In this document: in pieces, positions 8,436 to 17,419 of the stretch
Position numbering within the stretch: position 1 is the first letter of the stretch
Layout: each line of letters begins with the position of its first letter
DNA from: Candidatus Gastranaerophilales bacterium
GTDB lineage: Bacteria > Cyanobacteriota > Vampirovibrionia > Gastranaerophilales > Gastranaerophilaceae
DNA length: 52,049 bases
Direction of reading: 5' to 3'
NCBI GenBank assembly: GCA_944323365.1
Contig: CALUSG010000025.1
Location: 1-52,049, forward strand
The notes under the pieces: model-generated
The model's database searches: none
What the model was told of the DNA's origin: nothing
What the model saw: only the letters and a program-made list of their open reading frames with translations
Program-made: the position numbers and the translations under genes

Positions 8436-9323
8436 CTAATTAAAGCTGTCAATAGCTGAAAACAGAATAATTTTTTCATCTTCTGTTAATTCAACAAGCG
8501 GCCGTCTAACGTATTCTTCAATTAAATTTTTATGAGCCAAAGCCGCTTTAATAGGAACAGGATTTGGAGCCATAAAAAGTTTTTTGAAAATATTAAACAA
8601 TTTTTGGTGCATATTTTTTGCCGCTGCCGGATTCCCTGTTTTGAAATTTCTTATCATAGATTTAATTTCAGAACCGAACAAATGTGAGGCAACTGAAATT
8701 ACTCCGTGTGCTCCTATTGAAAGCATAGGTAATGTCAGGCTGTCATCTCCTGAGTATATAACAAAATCTTCAGGACAGTACATTTTTAGTTCACTAACCA
8801 TATCCAAATCAGGACAACTTTGTTTTACAGCCACTATATTATCATATTTGCCGGCAAGGTATGCTACTGTCTTAGGCTGCATTGTAACGCCTGTTCTTGA
8901 CGGTATATTATACAGGATAATCGGCAGATCTACTGATTCTGCAATAGCTGAAAAATGTTCAATCATACCTTTTTGTGATGGCTTATTATAGTAAGGCACT
9001 ACAGATAAAATAGCGTCTACTTCTTCTTTTTGTGCATTTTCAGCGGACTTCACGGCTGTTTCCGTAGAATTTGACCCTGAATTGGCTATTATTTTAACTT
9101 TATTTGCTGCAGCACGTTTTACTGTGCTAATTAATTCAACTTCTTCTTCATGTGTCAAAGTTGGTGATTCGCCGGTTGTGCCTGCTACAAGGATTGAATC
9201 ACTTCCGTTATTTATCAAATATTTTACTAAAGATTCAGCCTTATCATAGTCTATTTCTTTTTTTTCGTTCATCGGAGTAACCATTGCGGTTATAACTTCT
9301 CCTGCATCATATCTCATTGGCAT
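8436..9323 (-). CDS. dapA: 4-hydroxy-tetrahydrodipicolinate synthase
   Basis: 295-residue TIM-barrel aldolase-type enzyme. It condenses pyruvate and aspartate semialdehyde, the first committed step to diaminopimelate and lysine. Schiff-base Lys167 lies in VAVKQS, Tyr138 in LYNIPSRTG, and the substrate loop GTTGESPTL is present. A strong GGGG ribosome-binding site precedes the ATG. It is first gene of dapA-secD-secF and divergent from mlaE. A PLP aminotransferase that could serve the same pathway (11010-12257) lies about 1.7 kb away on the other strand. Confidence 0.96.
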   Translation of the reverse strand: MPMRYDAGEVITAMVTPMNEKKEIDYDKAESLVKYLINNGSDSILVAGTTGESPTLTHEEEVELISTVKRAAANKVKIIANSGSNSTETAVKSAENAQKEEVDAILSVVPYYNKPSQKGMIEHFSAIAESVDLPIILYNIPSRTGVTMQPKTVAYLAGKYDNIVAVKQSCPDLDMVSELKMYCPEDFVIYSGDDSLTLPMLSIGAHGVISVASHLFGSEIKSMIRNFKTGNPAAAKNMHQKLFNIFKKLFMAPNPVPIKAALAHKNLIEEYVRRPLVELTEDEKIILFSAIDSFN

Positions 9324-9343
9324 ATCATATCCCCTTTTTTTAA

Positions 9344-9349
9344 ATTATA
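9344..9349 (-). promoter_or_regulatory. Likely -10 box for dapA
   Basis: TATAAT on the minus strand, placing the start site about 14 nt upstream of the dapA ATG, just ahead of its GGGG ribosome-binding site. No convincing -35 was found. Confidence 0.4.
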
Positions 9350-9419
9350 TAACAAAAGTTCAATTTTGAATATAAATATTAAGATAGTTTATTAATAAGT
9401 TTTCTCTAAATATGTCAGA

Positions 9420-9449
9420 TTGACAATAGAGAATATTTTTTTGTATAAT
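9420..9449 (+). promoter_or_regulatory. Consensus promoter of mlaE, leaderless geometry
   Basis: Perfect TTGACA (9420-9425), 18-nt spacer and perfect TATAAT (9444-9449). The ATG at 9456 lies exactly 7 nt beyond the -10 box, where transcription normally begins. There is no room for a ribosome-binding site. Confidence 0.9.
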
Positions 9450-9455
9450 TTTTTT

Positions 9456-10259
9456 ATGGGGATATTGCAAAAATATTACAGACAATCTGCCACATACAAG
9501 CTCTATAAAGGGTTATCCGAAATATTTTATGATTTTGTGGATACTTTAGGAAAAATAACTGAAAACGGGTTGCATGTTTTAAGATGCATATACAAAATTG
9601 ATTATAAAGAGTTAATAGAGCAGTGTTCAAGATTTGGAGTAAGTTCTTTGCCGATAACCCTGACAATAGTCGGCATGACATCTGTAATTGTAGCTTCACA
9701 GGTAGCATTAGAGATGGTAAAGCAAGGCGGGGGGCATTTTATCGGGATGATGATGACCATACTTATAGTAAGAGAAGTGGCTGTTATCATGTCGGGTTTT
9801 GCAATAATTTCAATGATAGGTTCTTCTCTTGCCTCCGAAATTGCTACAATGCGTGTGACAGAGCAAATTGATGCAATAAAAGTTTTGAAAGTAGATCCAA
9901 TATGTCATTTGTTTGTTCCAAGAGTACTGTCAGGAATAATAATGATGCCGTTTGTAACAATTATAGCAGCGGCAGTCGGTGTAATTGCAGGAGCTGTTAC
10001 ATCCGATTTATTTGCGGGGTTAAGTTATAGAGCATATTTTGATTCTGCCTGGCTGGGGTTATATATGAAAGATTTATGGGTGAGCCTTTTGAAAGCAGTG
10101 TTTTTCGGAGGAACTATAGCATTAATAAGCTGTTCATGCGGCTACTATGCCTCAGGAGGGGCAAAAGGCGTCGGACTCGCCACGACTAAAGCGGTTGTTT
10201 GGTCTTTTGTTGCTATTGTTATATGGGATATGATTTTTGCAATAGCTTTTTTCTTTTAA
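9456..10259 (+). CDS. mlaE: MlaE-family ABC lipid transporter permease
   Basis: 267 residues from the ATG at 9456. An upstream in-frame TTG at 9420 is the promoter -35 itself and is rejected. Five to six membrane helices. MlaE hallmarks are the central ILIVREVAVIMSGFAIISMIGSSLASEIATMRVTEQIDA-type block (about residues 105-145) and the closing VGLATTKAVVWS. It is the membrane part of the Mla/TGD-type system moving phospholipids between inner and outer membranes. mlaF follows 25 nt downstream. No MCE-domain MlaD gene is adjacent. Confidence 0.93.
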   Translation: MGILQKYYRQSATYKLYKGLSEIFYDFVDTLGKITENGLHVLRCIYKIDYKELIEQCSRFGVSSLPITLTIVGMTSVIVASQVALEMVKQGGGHFIGMMMTILIVREVAVIMSGFAIISMIGSSLASEIATMRVTEQIDAIKVLKVDPICHLFVPRVLSGIIMMPFVTIIAAAVGVIAGAVTSDLFAGLSYRAYFDSAWLGLYMKDLWVSLLKAVFFGGTIALISCSCGYYASGGAKGVGLATTKAVVWSFVAIVIWDMIFAIAFFF

Positions 10260-10284
10260 GCGTTGTAAAATAAAAGGTACAATC

Positions 10285-11013
10285 ATGAGTATAGAAGTTA
10301 AAAATTTAGTAAAAAAATTTGGAGATAACACAGTTATTGATAATGTTTCATTCAAAGTCAATGACAAGGAAACTTTAGCCATAGTAGGGTTTAGCGGTTC
10401 AGGTAAAAGTACAATTTTAAAACTTATTTGCGGGCTTATTCCAAAAGACAGCGGTGAAATTATTACATCAAAAGGTGATATAGCAATGGTTTTTCAATAT
10501 TCGGCATTGTTTGATTCTTTGGATGTAGCCGATAACATATCATTTGCATTACGGGAACGCAAAGATTTAAAGAAAAAATATACGGAAAAGCAGATAAAAG
10601 ATATTGTGGCTCAAAAACTTGAACTTGTAGGTTTAAAAGGAATTGAGCGGCTTTATCCGTCAGAATTGTCAGGCGGGATGCAAAAGCGAGTCAGTTTTGC
10701 AAGGGCAATAGTTACAGAGCCGAATTCTATACTTTATGATGAGCCGACTTCAGGACTGGATCCTATATCTTCTACTTTGATAGAAAATTATATTGTAAGA
10801 CTAAAAGAAGAAACCAATGCTGCCTCTATTGTAGTAACGCACCAAATGTCAACTATTCAAAGAACAGCGGATAGAGTTGTTATGCTGTATAACGGTAAAA
10901 TTGTTTTTGAAGGTACTCCTGAGGACATGCTCAAACAGGATAATCCTTATACAAAACAATTTGTCACAGCCTCATTAGAAGGGCCTATGAAAATGACGGA
11001 AAGGGAAAAATGA
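10285..11013 (+). CDS. mlaF: MlaF-type ABC transporter ATP-binding protein
   Basis: 242 residues with Walker A GFSGSGKST, Q-loop MVFQYSALFDSL, signature LSGGMQKRVSFARAI, Walker B ILYDEPTSGLDP and switch histidine in VVTHQMST. The MQKR variant of the signature is typical of MlaF/Ttg2A. It powers the MlaE permease upstream. AGGT precedes the ATG. Its stop overlaps the next start (ATGATGA), so the aminotransferase downstream is probably co-translated although functionally unrelated. Confidence 0.95.
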   Translation: MSIEVKNLVKKFGDNTVIDNVSFKVNDKETLAIVGFSGSGKSTILKLICGLIPKDSGEIITSKGDIAMVFQYSALFDSLDVADNISFALRERKDLKKKYTEKQIKDIVAQKLELVGLKGIERLYPSELSGGMQKRVSFARAIVTEPNSILYDEPTSGLDPISSTLIENYIVRLKEETNAASIVVTHQMSTIQRTADRVVMLYNGKIVFEGTPEDMLKQDNPYTKQFVTASLEGPMKMTEREK

Positions 11014-12257
11014 TGAGTAACTTTAAGGAAAATTTGTTTAATAAAGACGTTATGTCACTTGATACATATATTATGTTTAAGTTAAAAGAACAGACTGCAA
11101 AGCTTAAACCTGAATTAACAGCTAAAAACAGAGCCCCCATATCACTTTCGATGGGTGCTCCTACCGCTAATCCGCCAAAAGCTCTTATTGACAGACTTAA
11201 AGAAATTCTTGACGAAGACGGGATACATACATATTCAACTCCAAAGGGCGAAGATTATTTTAGAAAAGCAATAAGCCAAAGAATGAAAAACAGATTTGGT
11301 GTTGATATGGATCCGGATAAAGAAATTTTTTCTTTGGTAGGTTCAAAAGAAGGTATCTCAAATCTTATTAGATTTTTAATCACTGAAAAAGATACGGACA
11401 AAGACATCATAATGGTTCCGGATCCTTGCTATGCGTCTTATTTACAGTTTATTCAATGTGCAGGCGGTTTGGCTTATCATATCCCGCTTACCAAAGAAAA
11501 TAATTATATGCCTGATTTGAATCAAGTTTATGAAAATTTTGTCAAAGAAGGATACAACCCCGATAACCTCAAGGCTCTGATTATAAATTATCCGAATAAC
11601 CCGCTGGGTGTCAGTGCTACACGTGAATATGTCAAGTCCGCAATTGATTTTTGTAAAAAACATAAAATTCTTTTGATTTCGGATTTAGCATACGCAGATT
11701 TATATTTCAGCGACGACGAAAAACCGTTTAGTGTATTTGAACTTGAAGGTGCAAAAGATATAGCCGTTGAATTCCATAGCCTTTCAAAACCATATGCCGT
11801 TACAGGCTGGCGTTTAGGCTGGGTATGCGGTAATGAATTCGTTGTTCAGCGTTTGGGTAAAGGTAAATCTACTATTGATAACGGTATTTTTAAGGCTTTG
11901 CAAAAGGCTTGTGCTGAAATTCTTAATTCAAAAGAAGGCGACGAGTACATTAACGAAGGCAATTTAGGCTATAAACGCAAACAGGCTATTATGGTGGAAG
12001 GTTTTAAAGAACTCGGATGGGACATGTCAAAAGTTCCTCATACAACTTTTTATCTTTGGCTCCCTATTCCTAAAAAATATAACTCTTCTTTTGAGTTTTG
12101 TGAAGATTTATTAAGAAAATCAGGAATAGTTGTAGTTCCTGGTAATGCGTTCGGAAACTGTGGGGAAGGCTTTTTCCGGCTTTCGTATGTTTGTTCGGAC
12201 GAACAACTTAGAGAAGTTATTGAAAGAATGAAGCAAGACGGATTTACTTTTGAATAG
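11010..12257 (+). CDS. Class I/II PLP-dependent aminotransferase, possibly LL-diaminopimelate aminotransferase
   Basis: 415 residues of fold type I. The PLP-binding lysine is in FHSLSKPYAVTGWRLGW, with ININYPNNPLG-type substrate loop (seen as INYPNNPLG) and C-terminal FFRLSYVCSDEQL arginine region. The N-terminal ISLSMGAPTANPPKAL is typical of the LL-DAP/alanine aminotransferase branch. Cyanobacteria and relatives make lysine through DapL, and dapA lies close by, so DapL activity is reasonable. Alanine or another aminotransferase activity cannot be excluded. Translation overlaps mlaF; a second ATG at 11013 could also be the start. Confidence 0.82.
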   Translation: MMSNFKENLFNKDVMSLDTYIMFKLKEQTAKLKPELTAKNRAPISLSMGAPTANPPKALIDRLKEILDEDGIHTYSTPKGEDYFRKAISQRMKNRFGVDMDPDKEIFSLVGSKEGISNLIRFLITEKDTDKDIIMVPDPCYASYLQFIQCAGGLAYHIPLTKENNYMPDLNQVYENFVKEGYNPDNLKALIINYPNNPLGVSATREYVKSAIDFCKKHKILLISDLAYADLYFSDDEKPFSVFELEGAKDIAVEFHSLSKPYAVTGWRLGWVCGNEFVVQRLGKGKSTIDNGIFKALQKACAEILNSKEGDEYINEGNLGYKRKQAIMVEGFKELGWDMSKVPHTTFYLWLPIPKKYNSSFEFCEDLLRKSGIVVVPGNAFGNCGEGFFRLSYVCSDEQLREVIERMKQDGFTFE

Positions 12258-12297
12258 TTTTGTATTAAAATAATGATAGAGTAAATATTCATCATAA

Positions 12298-12328
12298 AAA
12301 AATGACCTCACATAATTGTGAGGTCTTT
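12298..12328. terminator. Bidirectional intrinsic terminator
   Basis: 9-bp stem (12304-12312 with 12317-12325) with a TAAT loop. Seven T follow on the minus strand and a shorter T-run on the plus strand. It separates the aminotransferase gene from the convergent 12352-12714 gene. Confidence 0.85.
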
Positions 12329-12351
12329 CCATATATATTTTTACCCAACTA

Positions 12352-12714
12352 TTAACTTAATGCCATCAGAGCCTTAACTGAACGGGCATTTTCTCTAACT
12401 TCTTCATCAGAGTGCATTTCAACCGTATCAGAAAGAATTTTTAGAGCTTCTTCTTTATTGTCAAGAGCAAGGAGCTCATTAATAGTACTCATTGCAACAA
12501 CAGTTGACATATCGTTAATACCTTTTCCTTTGTTAGTAATGGCAACAGCTAAAGAATCGTGTTGATTTTTTCTTATTAGAGCACGAGCTGTCAATTCTCT
12601 AACTTCGTCATCGCTGGAGTTTGTTCCCATTTCTTCCAAAACTCTTATAGAATCAGGATCTTCATGTAAACATAGAGCTTCAATAATATTTCTTACTTTT
12701 CTAATATCTTTCAT
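12352..12714 (-). CDS. Small HEAT-repeat-like protein
   Basis: 120 residues, entirely helical, with alternating pairs of amphipathic helices (DPDSIRVLEEMGTNSSDDEVRELTARAL and a second unit ending DEEVRENARSVKAL) that resemble two to three HEAT or armadillo repeats. Such repeats usually mediate protein-protein contact; no partner is evident. A perfect AAGGAGG ribosome-binding site precedes the ATG. It starts 13 nt after the 12727-13179 gene and is surely co-transcribed with it. Confidence 0.7.
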   Translation of the reverse strand: MKDIRKVRNIIEALCLHEDPDSIRVLEEMGTNSSDDEVRELTARALIRKNQHDSLAVAITNKGKGINDMSTVVAMSTINELLALDNKEEALKILSDTVEMHSDEEVRENARSVKALMALS

Positions 12715-12726
12715 TCAAAATCCTCC

Positions 12727-13179
12727 TTATGCTGCAATATTTAATCCTGATATCTCTTTCCACATTGATTCCAGGGTTTGAACGTCGTTTTTCTTAAGCT
12801 TGGAAACACTGTAGTTATCAATTAGTGATGTAAATCCTGATTTAATAGATTTACCCATGCCTGCAAAGTCTATAGCAATTTCTGTACTGCCGATTTCATT
12901 AATTTTATGTACAGCAGAAGAAAATCCTTCTTTCATTCTTTTGCCAAAAGCGGCAACAGACTCAATACCTTTTCTGAAAGTAGGGAATGCATCGCCAATT
13001 GAGCCTACAAATGCACTTAATTTTAATTTGTTTTTAGCTTTAGATGATTCATAAACATCAGCTGTTAAAACATTGCCTTTAAATGTAGATGGGGCAAAAG
13101 GGTTTGATGAATGATTTACTGTTTTTTTAATTTTAATCGGGGTGTTTAGAACCTGACCAATCTTTGCAATTATTGCCAT
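12727..13179 (-). CDS. Hypothetical protein with N-terminal F-K-G signature
   Basis: 150 residues from the ATG at 13179, chosen because GAGAGG lies 7-8 nt upstream; an in-frame start at 13194 has no such site. The N-terminus runs through an Ile-rich stretch (MAIIAKIGQVLNTPI) and a polar linker to F33-K34-G35, a pattern shared with several other proteins in this window. The rest alternates small amphipathic helices. No known domain is recognised. It heads a two-gene unit with the HEAT-like gene. Confidence 0.7.
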   Translation of the reverse strand: MAIIAKIGQVLNTPIKIKKTVNHSSNPFAPSTFKGNVLTADVYESSKAKNKLKLSAFVGSIGDAFPTFRKGIESVAAFGKRMKEGFSSAVHKINEIGSTEIAIDFAGMGKSIKSGFTSLIDNYSVSKLKKNDVQTLESMWKEISGLNIAA

Positions 13180-13293
13180 ATATATACCTCTCACTAACTA
13201 TTCACATTTTATAGAATATCATACTATTGAAATAAAAAATCCACCTTTTGATGTATTATTTATAATATATATACAGAATTTAGATGAGATTTG

Positions 13294-13302
13294 TGATAAA
13301 AT
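13294..13302 (+). promoter_or_regulatory. Extended -10 promoter of mazG, near-leaderless
   Basis: TGA-TAAAAT, an extended -10. The -35 position has no good match. The ATG at 13310 follows the -10 by 8 nt and no ribosome-binding site is possible. Confidence 0.55.
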
Positions 13303-13309
13303 AATAATT

Positions 13310-14059
13310 ATGAATAACATAGAAGAATTAATATCAGTAGTAAAAAGATTAAGATTACCCGGCGGTTGTGAATGGGACAGGAAGCAGACACATCAAACAT
13401 TACGGCCGAATATGCTTGAAGAGGCATATGAAGCATGTGATGCAATGGATGATAATGATTTAAAGCATTTGAAAGAAGAGTTAGGCGACGTACTTTTACA
13501 GGTAGTTTTGCATTCACAAATAGCGGAAGAGGAAGGGGCATTTAATATAGATGATGTTGCAAAAGGGATAAAAGATAAATTAATACATCGTCATCCGCAT
13601 GTTTTTGGTGATGTAAAAGTTAATTCAACGGAAGAAATACTGGAAAATTGGGAGAAGTTAAAAGCTGAAGAAAAGCCGCACAGAAAATCAGCAATGGATG
13701 GTATTTCAAAGTCGCAGTCCGCACTTATGACGGCACAAAAAATCAGTAAAAAGGCTGTAAAGACCGGTTTTGAATGGCCGGATGAAAAGTCTTTGTATGA
13801 ATGTATATATTCTGAAATTGAGGAATTTAAGGAAGCGGAAAAAGAATTTAAGGAAGAGGAGCTTGGCGATATACTTTTTGCGGTGGTAAATCTTGCGAGA
13901 TGGAACAAAATTGATGCAGAGCAGGCACTTTTAAGAGCAAATAAGAAATTTGAAAAACGTTTCCGAAAAATGGAGGAGCTTTCAGAAAAACCGCTTCAAC
14001 AATGTAGTTTAGAAGAGTTTGACAGGTTATGGAAGCTTGCAAAAAAATCTGTTGGTTAA
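13310..14059 (+). CDS. mazG: Nucleoside triphosphate pyrophosphohydrolase MazG
   Basis: 249 residues with two tandem MazG domains. The N-terminal one has the family opening RLPGGCEWDRKQTHQTL, metal-binding EEAYEA and EELGDVLLQVV (about residues 40-70). The second has EIEEF and EEELGDILFAVVNLARW (about residues 170-200). MazG hydrolyses NTPs and dNTPs to monophosphates, acting as a house-cleaning enzyme and lowering ppGpp-linked stress in E. coli. It stands ahead of clpB on the same strand but 89 nt away. Confidence 0.94.
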   Translation: MNNIEELISVVKRLRLPGGCEWDRKQTHQTLRPNMLEEAYEACDAMDDNDLKHLKEELGDVLLQVVLHSQIAEEEGAFNIDDVAKGIKDKLIHRHPHVFGDVKVNSTEEILENWEKLKAEEKPHRKSAMDGISKSQSALMTAQKISKKAVKTGFEWPDEKSLYECIYSEIEEFKEAEKEFKEEELGDILFAVVNLARWNKIDAEQALLRANKKFEKRFRKMEELSEKPLQQCSLEEFDRLWKLAKKSVG

Positions 14060-14148
14060 AAAAATATTAATTAAATATTAAAAATACCTGATTTTTTAAA
14101 ATTTACAGTTAAAATGTGAATAAGTGAATAAAAAAGGAGTTGATATAT

Positions 14149-16749
14149 ATGGTTGATATTAATCGTTTTACGAATTATTCACAAGAACTACTGTCAAGTG
14201 CAAATACCCTTGTGAATTCAAATAAAAATACGGAAATGCAGCCTGAGCATATAATGCTTGCGATGATAAAAGATAACGGAATAATCAAGGATTATTTGAC
14301 CGAACTTAAAATACTTACCCAATCATTTATAGATAGAATTGTCGGGACAGTGAAGTCATTTCCGACGATATCGGGATTGCAAAATTCACAGCAATTGTTT
14401 TTATCGCAGGAAACTAACAGGCTTTTGGATTTGTCAGATGAGATTGCAAATGAGCTTAAGGATGAGTTTATAAGTGTTGAAGATATTTTGCTGGCAATGA
14501 CAAGGCTGGATAATTCAAATATTCAAAAGGTTTTAGCTGATTTTAGGGTAAATCAAAACACAGTTTTGAACGCAATGAAAAAGATTAGAGGTAATAAAAA
14601 AGTGGATAACAAAAATGCAGAAGAAAATATGAAAGCACTGGAAAAATATTCAACAGATTTAACGGCACTGGCAAGGAAAGGCAAGTTAGATCCAGTAATA
14701 GGTCGTGACGAAGAAGTTCGGCGGATTATTCAGGTATTGAACAGACGTACCAAAAATAACCCCGTGCTTATAGGTGAACCCGGAGTGGGAAAAACCGCAA
14801 TAGTAGAAGGACTTGCACAGCGTATTGTGCGTGGGGATGTTCCGGAAAGCTTAAAAGAGGTTAAATTAATTTCGCTTGATATGGGAGCACTTGTTGCCGG
14901 AGCAAAGTTCAGAGGTGAATTTGAAGAACGTTTGAAAGCTGTTTTAAAAGAAGTTGAAGATTCAAACGGTGATATAGTAATGTTTATAGATGAACTTCAT
15001 ACAGTTGTCGGAGCCGGAGCAACAGAAGGTTCAATGGATGCGGGAAATCTTTTAAAACCGATGCTTGCAAGAGGAGTTTTAAGAACAATCGGTGCAACTA
15101 CAATTAACGAATATAGAAAATACATAGAAAAAGACCCTGCATTAGAACGTCGTTTTCAGCCGGTAATGGTTGACGAGCCAAGTGTTGAAGATACTATAAG
15201 TATTTTAAGAGGTTTGAAAGAAAAATACGAAGTTCACCATGGTGTCCGTATTTTAGACAGTGCGTTAATAGCGGCCGCAAAACTTTCAGACAGATACATA
15301 ACAGACAGGTTTCTTCCGGATAAAGCTATTGACCTGATTGATGAGGCAGCTTCATCTTTGCGTATTGAAATTGATTCAATGCCTGAAGAAATCGATTCTA
15401 TGATGCGTCAAAAAATTCAGTTTGAAATTGAACGTGAAGCGTTAAAAAAAGAGGACAGTGATGAGGCAAAAGCTAAAGTTGAAGATTTAACCAGGCAGAT
15501 TAATGAACTTGAAGGAAAAATTAATAAAATGAAAGTTCAATGGGAACAGGAAAAATCCTCAATAATAGGAGAAGCCGCAATTAAAGACGAAATAGATAAG
15601 GTTAAAAAACAAATAGAAGAAGCAGAAAGAAATACTGATTTGCAATTAGCAGCAGAACTCAAATACGGCAGACTTCTTGAATTGGAAAAGCAGTTAAAAG
15701 CTTGCGAAAATCGTGATAAAAAAGATAATCAATTGTTGAAAGAACAGATTGACGAAGGTGATATCGCAGAAGTTGTAAGCAAATGGACGGGAATTCCCGT
15801 TACAAAACTTGTTGAAAGTGAAATGCAGAAACTTATTAACATGGAAGAAATTCTTCATAAACGTCTAATCGGACAGGATGAGGCCGTAACAACGGTTTCA
15901 GATGCAATTCGCCGTGCCCGCTCAGGTTTGAAAGACCCGAAAAGACCTATCGGAACATTTTTATTCTTAGGTCCGACCGGTGTAGGTAAAACTGAATTGG
16001 CCAAAGCACTTGCTGAGTTTATGTTTAATGACGAAGATGCTCTGATACGTATTGATATGTCAGAATATATGGAAAAACACAACGTTGCAAGACTTGTCGG
16101 AGCTCCTCCGGGATATGTCGGCTATGAAGAAGGCGGACAATTGACGGAAGCTGTCAGAAGAAAACCATATTCCGTCGTGCTTTTCGATGAAATTGAAAAA
16201 GCACATCCGGATGTGTTTAATATAATGCTCCAAATCTTTGATGACGGCCGTTTGACCGATTCAAAAGGCAGAGTTGTCGATTTCAAAAATACTTTGATAA
16301 TTATGACAAGCAACCTCGGAAGTGACATAATTCTTGAAAAGACGCTTGATTCAATGCTTAACCAAACTGACTTTGATAAAACAAAAGAAGAAGTCCTGGC
16401 TCTTTTGAGAACAAAATTTAAACCTGAATTCTTAAACAGAATTGATGAAATAATTTTCTTCAAAGCCTTGACTTTACAGCAATTAAGTTCCATTGTCGAT
16501 ATACAAACGGATTATTTGAGAAAACTTCTTGCAGATCAAGAAATTGAACTTGATATTTCAGAAGAAGCCAAAGAATTCTTGGCAACAAAGGGCTTTAATC
16601 CGGTATATGGAGCAAGACCGCTGAAAAGAGTTATTAGACAACTTGTTGAAAATCCGCTTTCAAAACAAATTTTGGAACAAAAATTTAAACGAGGCGACAA
16701 GCTCATTATTGATGTTGATAATGACGAAATTCAGTTTGTGAAAGAATAA
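14149..16749 (+). CDS. clpB: ATP-dependent chaperone ClpB
   Basis: 866 residues from the ATG at 14149, which has GGAG 9 nt upstream. Order: N-terminal Clp repeat domain (1-~145), first AAA+ module ([13 protein letters not shown] Walker [15 protein letters not shown] Walker B), a coiled-coil middle domain (about 400-520, rich in Glu/Lys), second AAA+ module ([24 protein letters not shown]) and C-terminal domain. ClpB is a hexameric disaggregase that threads aggregated proteins together with DnaK. The middle domain separates it from ClpA/ClpC. No CIRCE-type inverted repeat was seen upstream. Confidence 0.97.
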   Translation: MVDINRFTNYSQELLSSANTLVNSNKNTEMQPEHIMLAMIKDNGIIKDYLTELKILTQSFIDRIVGTVKSFPTISGLQNSQQLFLSQETNRLLDLSDEIANELKDEFISVEDILLAMTRLDNSNIQKVLADFRVNQNTVLNAMKKIRGNKKVDNKNAEENMKALEKYSTDLTALARKGKLDPVIGRDEEVRRIIQVLNRRTKNNPVLIGEPGVGKTAIVEGLAQRIVRGDVPESLKEVKLISLDMGALVAGAKFRGEFEERLKAVLKEVEDSNGDIVMFIDELHTVVGAGATEGSMDAGNLLKPMLARGVLRTIGATTINEYRKYIEKDPALERRFQPVMVDEPSVEDTISILRGLKEKYEVHHGVRILDSALIAAAKLSDRYITDRFLPDKAIDLIDEAASSLRIEIDSMPEEIDSMMRQKIQFEIEREALKKEDSDEAKAKVEDLTRQINELEGKINKMKVQWEQEKSSIIGEAAIKDEIDKVKKQIEEAERNTDLQLAAELKYGRLLELEKQLKACENRDKKDNQLLKEQIDEGDIAEVVSKWTGIPVTKLVESEMQKLINMEEILHKRLIGQDEAVTTVSDAIRRARSGLKDPKRPIGTFLFLGPTGVGKTELAKALAEFMFNDEDALIRIDMSEYMEKHNVARLVGAPPGYVGYEEGGQLTEAVRRKPYSVVLFDEIEKAHPDVFNIMLQIFDDGRLTDSKGRVVDFKNTLIIMTSNLGSDIILEKTLDSMLNQTDFDKTKEEVLALLRTKFKPEFLNRIDEIIFFKALTLQQLSSIVDIQTDYLRKLLADQEIELDISEEAKEFLATKGFNPVYGARPLKRVIRQLVENPLSKQILEQKFKRGDKLIIDVDNDEIQFVKE

Positions 16750-16755
16750 ATATTT

Positions 16756-16786
16756 AGAGTTCTGCTAAAATGCAGAACTCTTTTTT
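16756..16786 (+). terminator. Intrinsic terminator of clpB
   Basis: 10-bp stem AGAGTTCTGC/GCAGAACTCT (16756-16765 and 16772-16781) with a 6-nt loop, then T5. It ends only 8 nt before the lptC -35 box. Confidence 0.92.
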
Positions 16787-16793
16787 AAATAAA

Positions 16794-16822
16794 TTGATAA
16801 AAACATTCATTCGTGTTAATAT
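16794..16822 (+). promoter_or_regulatory. Promoter of the lptC operon, leaderless geometry
   Basis: TTGATA (16794-16799), 17-nt spacer and TAATAT (16817-16822). The lptC ATG at 16829 begins 7 nt after the -10 box. Confidence 0.85.
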
Positions 16823-16828
16823 TTATTT

Positions 16829-17419
16829 ATGAATTGGTGGATAAATCTTAGTAAAAAACAGAAAGCATATTTGGCCGGATTCATAACAATAGCCTCAATC
16901 ATGTTATGGGCATTTATTTCAGCCGGAGTAATAACGCATGATTTTAACAGAAGCCAGCTTTCTACGAGTAAAGACCGTCAAGAAGCTCTGATTAACGGCG
17001 TTATACTTACGGAAACTAAAGATGAAAAAAAATACTGGGAAATTTACGGCGAAACCGGTATATATGACAGTGATAATCAAGTGGCTATGATGGATAATGT
17101 TATAGGGAATTTCTATAAAGATAATGAAGTGGCTATGAGTTTTCAATCATCAAAAGGTGCCTATAATTCAGTGAAAAAAACAATAATACTATATAACGAT
17201 ACATTTATTGTATTGCAGGACGGAACCACGTTAAAAGCTGATAGATTGCGTTATGCCGGCAATGATCAGCCGATTGTTGCAACAGGGAATGTTGAAATAA
17301 CCCGTGACAATAATTTTTTAGCCACGGCTGATAATGTCGAAATAAGTCCTAATTTTGAAAGCTTTAAGATAACCGGAAATACTACCTCAAAAATATTCGA
17401 AACTAAGGAGATGAAATGA
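16829..17419 (+). CDS. lptC: LPS export ABC transporter periplasmic protein LptC
   Basis: 196 residues: short cytoplasmic N-terminus, one membrane helix (about 14-33), then a periplasmic beta-rich jellyroll domain with the OstA-like pattern YGETGIYDSDNQVAMMDNV and LKADRLRYAGND. LptC passes lipopolysaccharide from the LptBFG inner-membrane complex to LptA. It is the first gene of a six-gene run and appears to be translated from a leaderless mRNA. Its stop overlaps the lptA start by 4 nt (ATGA). Confidence 0.88.
   Translation: MNWWINLSKKQKAYLAGFITIASIMLWAFISAGVITHDFNRSQLSTSKDRQEALINGVILTETKDEKKYWEIYGETGIYDSDNQVAMMDNVIGNFYKDNEVAMSFQSSKGAYNSVKKTIILYNDTFIVLQDGTTLKADRLRYAGNDQPIVATGNVEITRDNNFLATADNVEISPNFESFKITGNTTSKIFETKEMK

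Noticed and set aside
14060-14148. CIRCE or other heat-shock operator before clpB
   Set aside because: No suitable inverted repeat is present in the gap.
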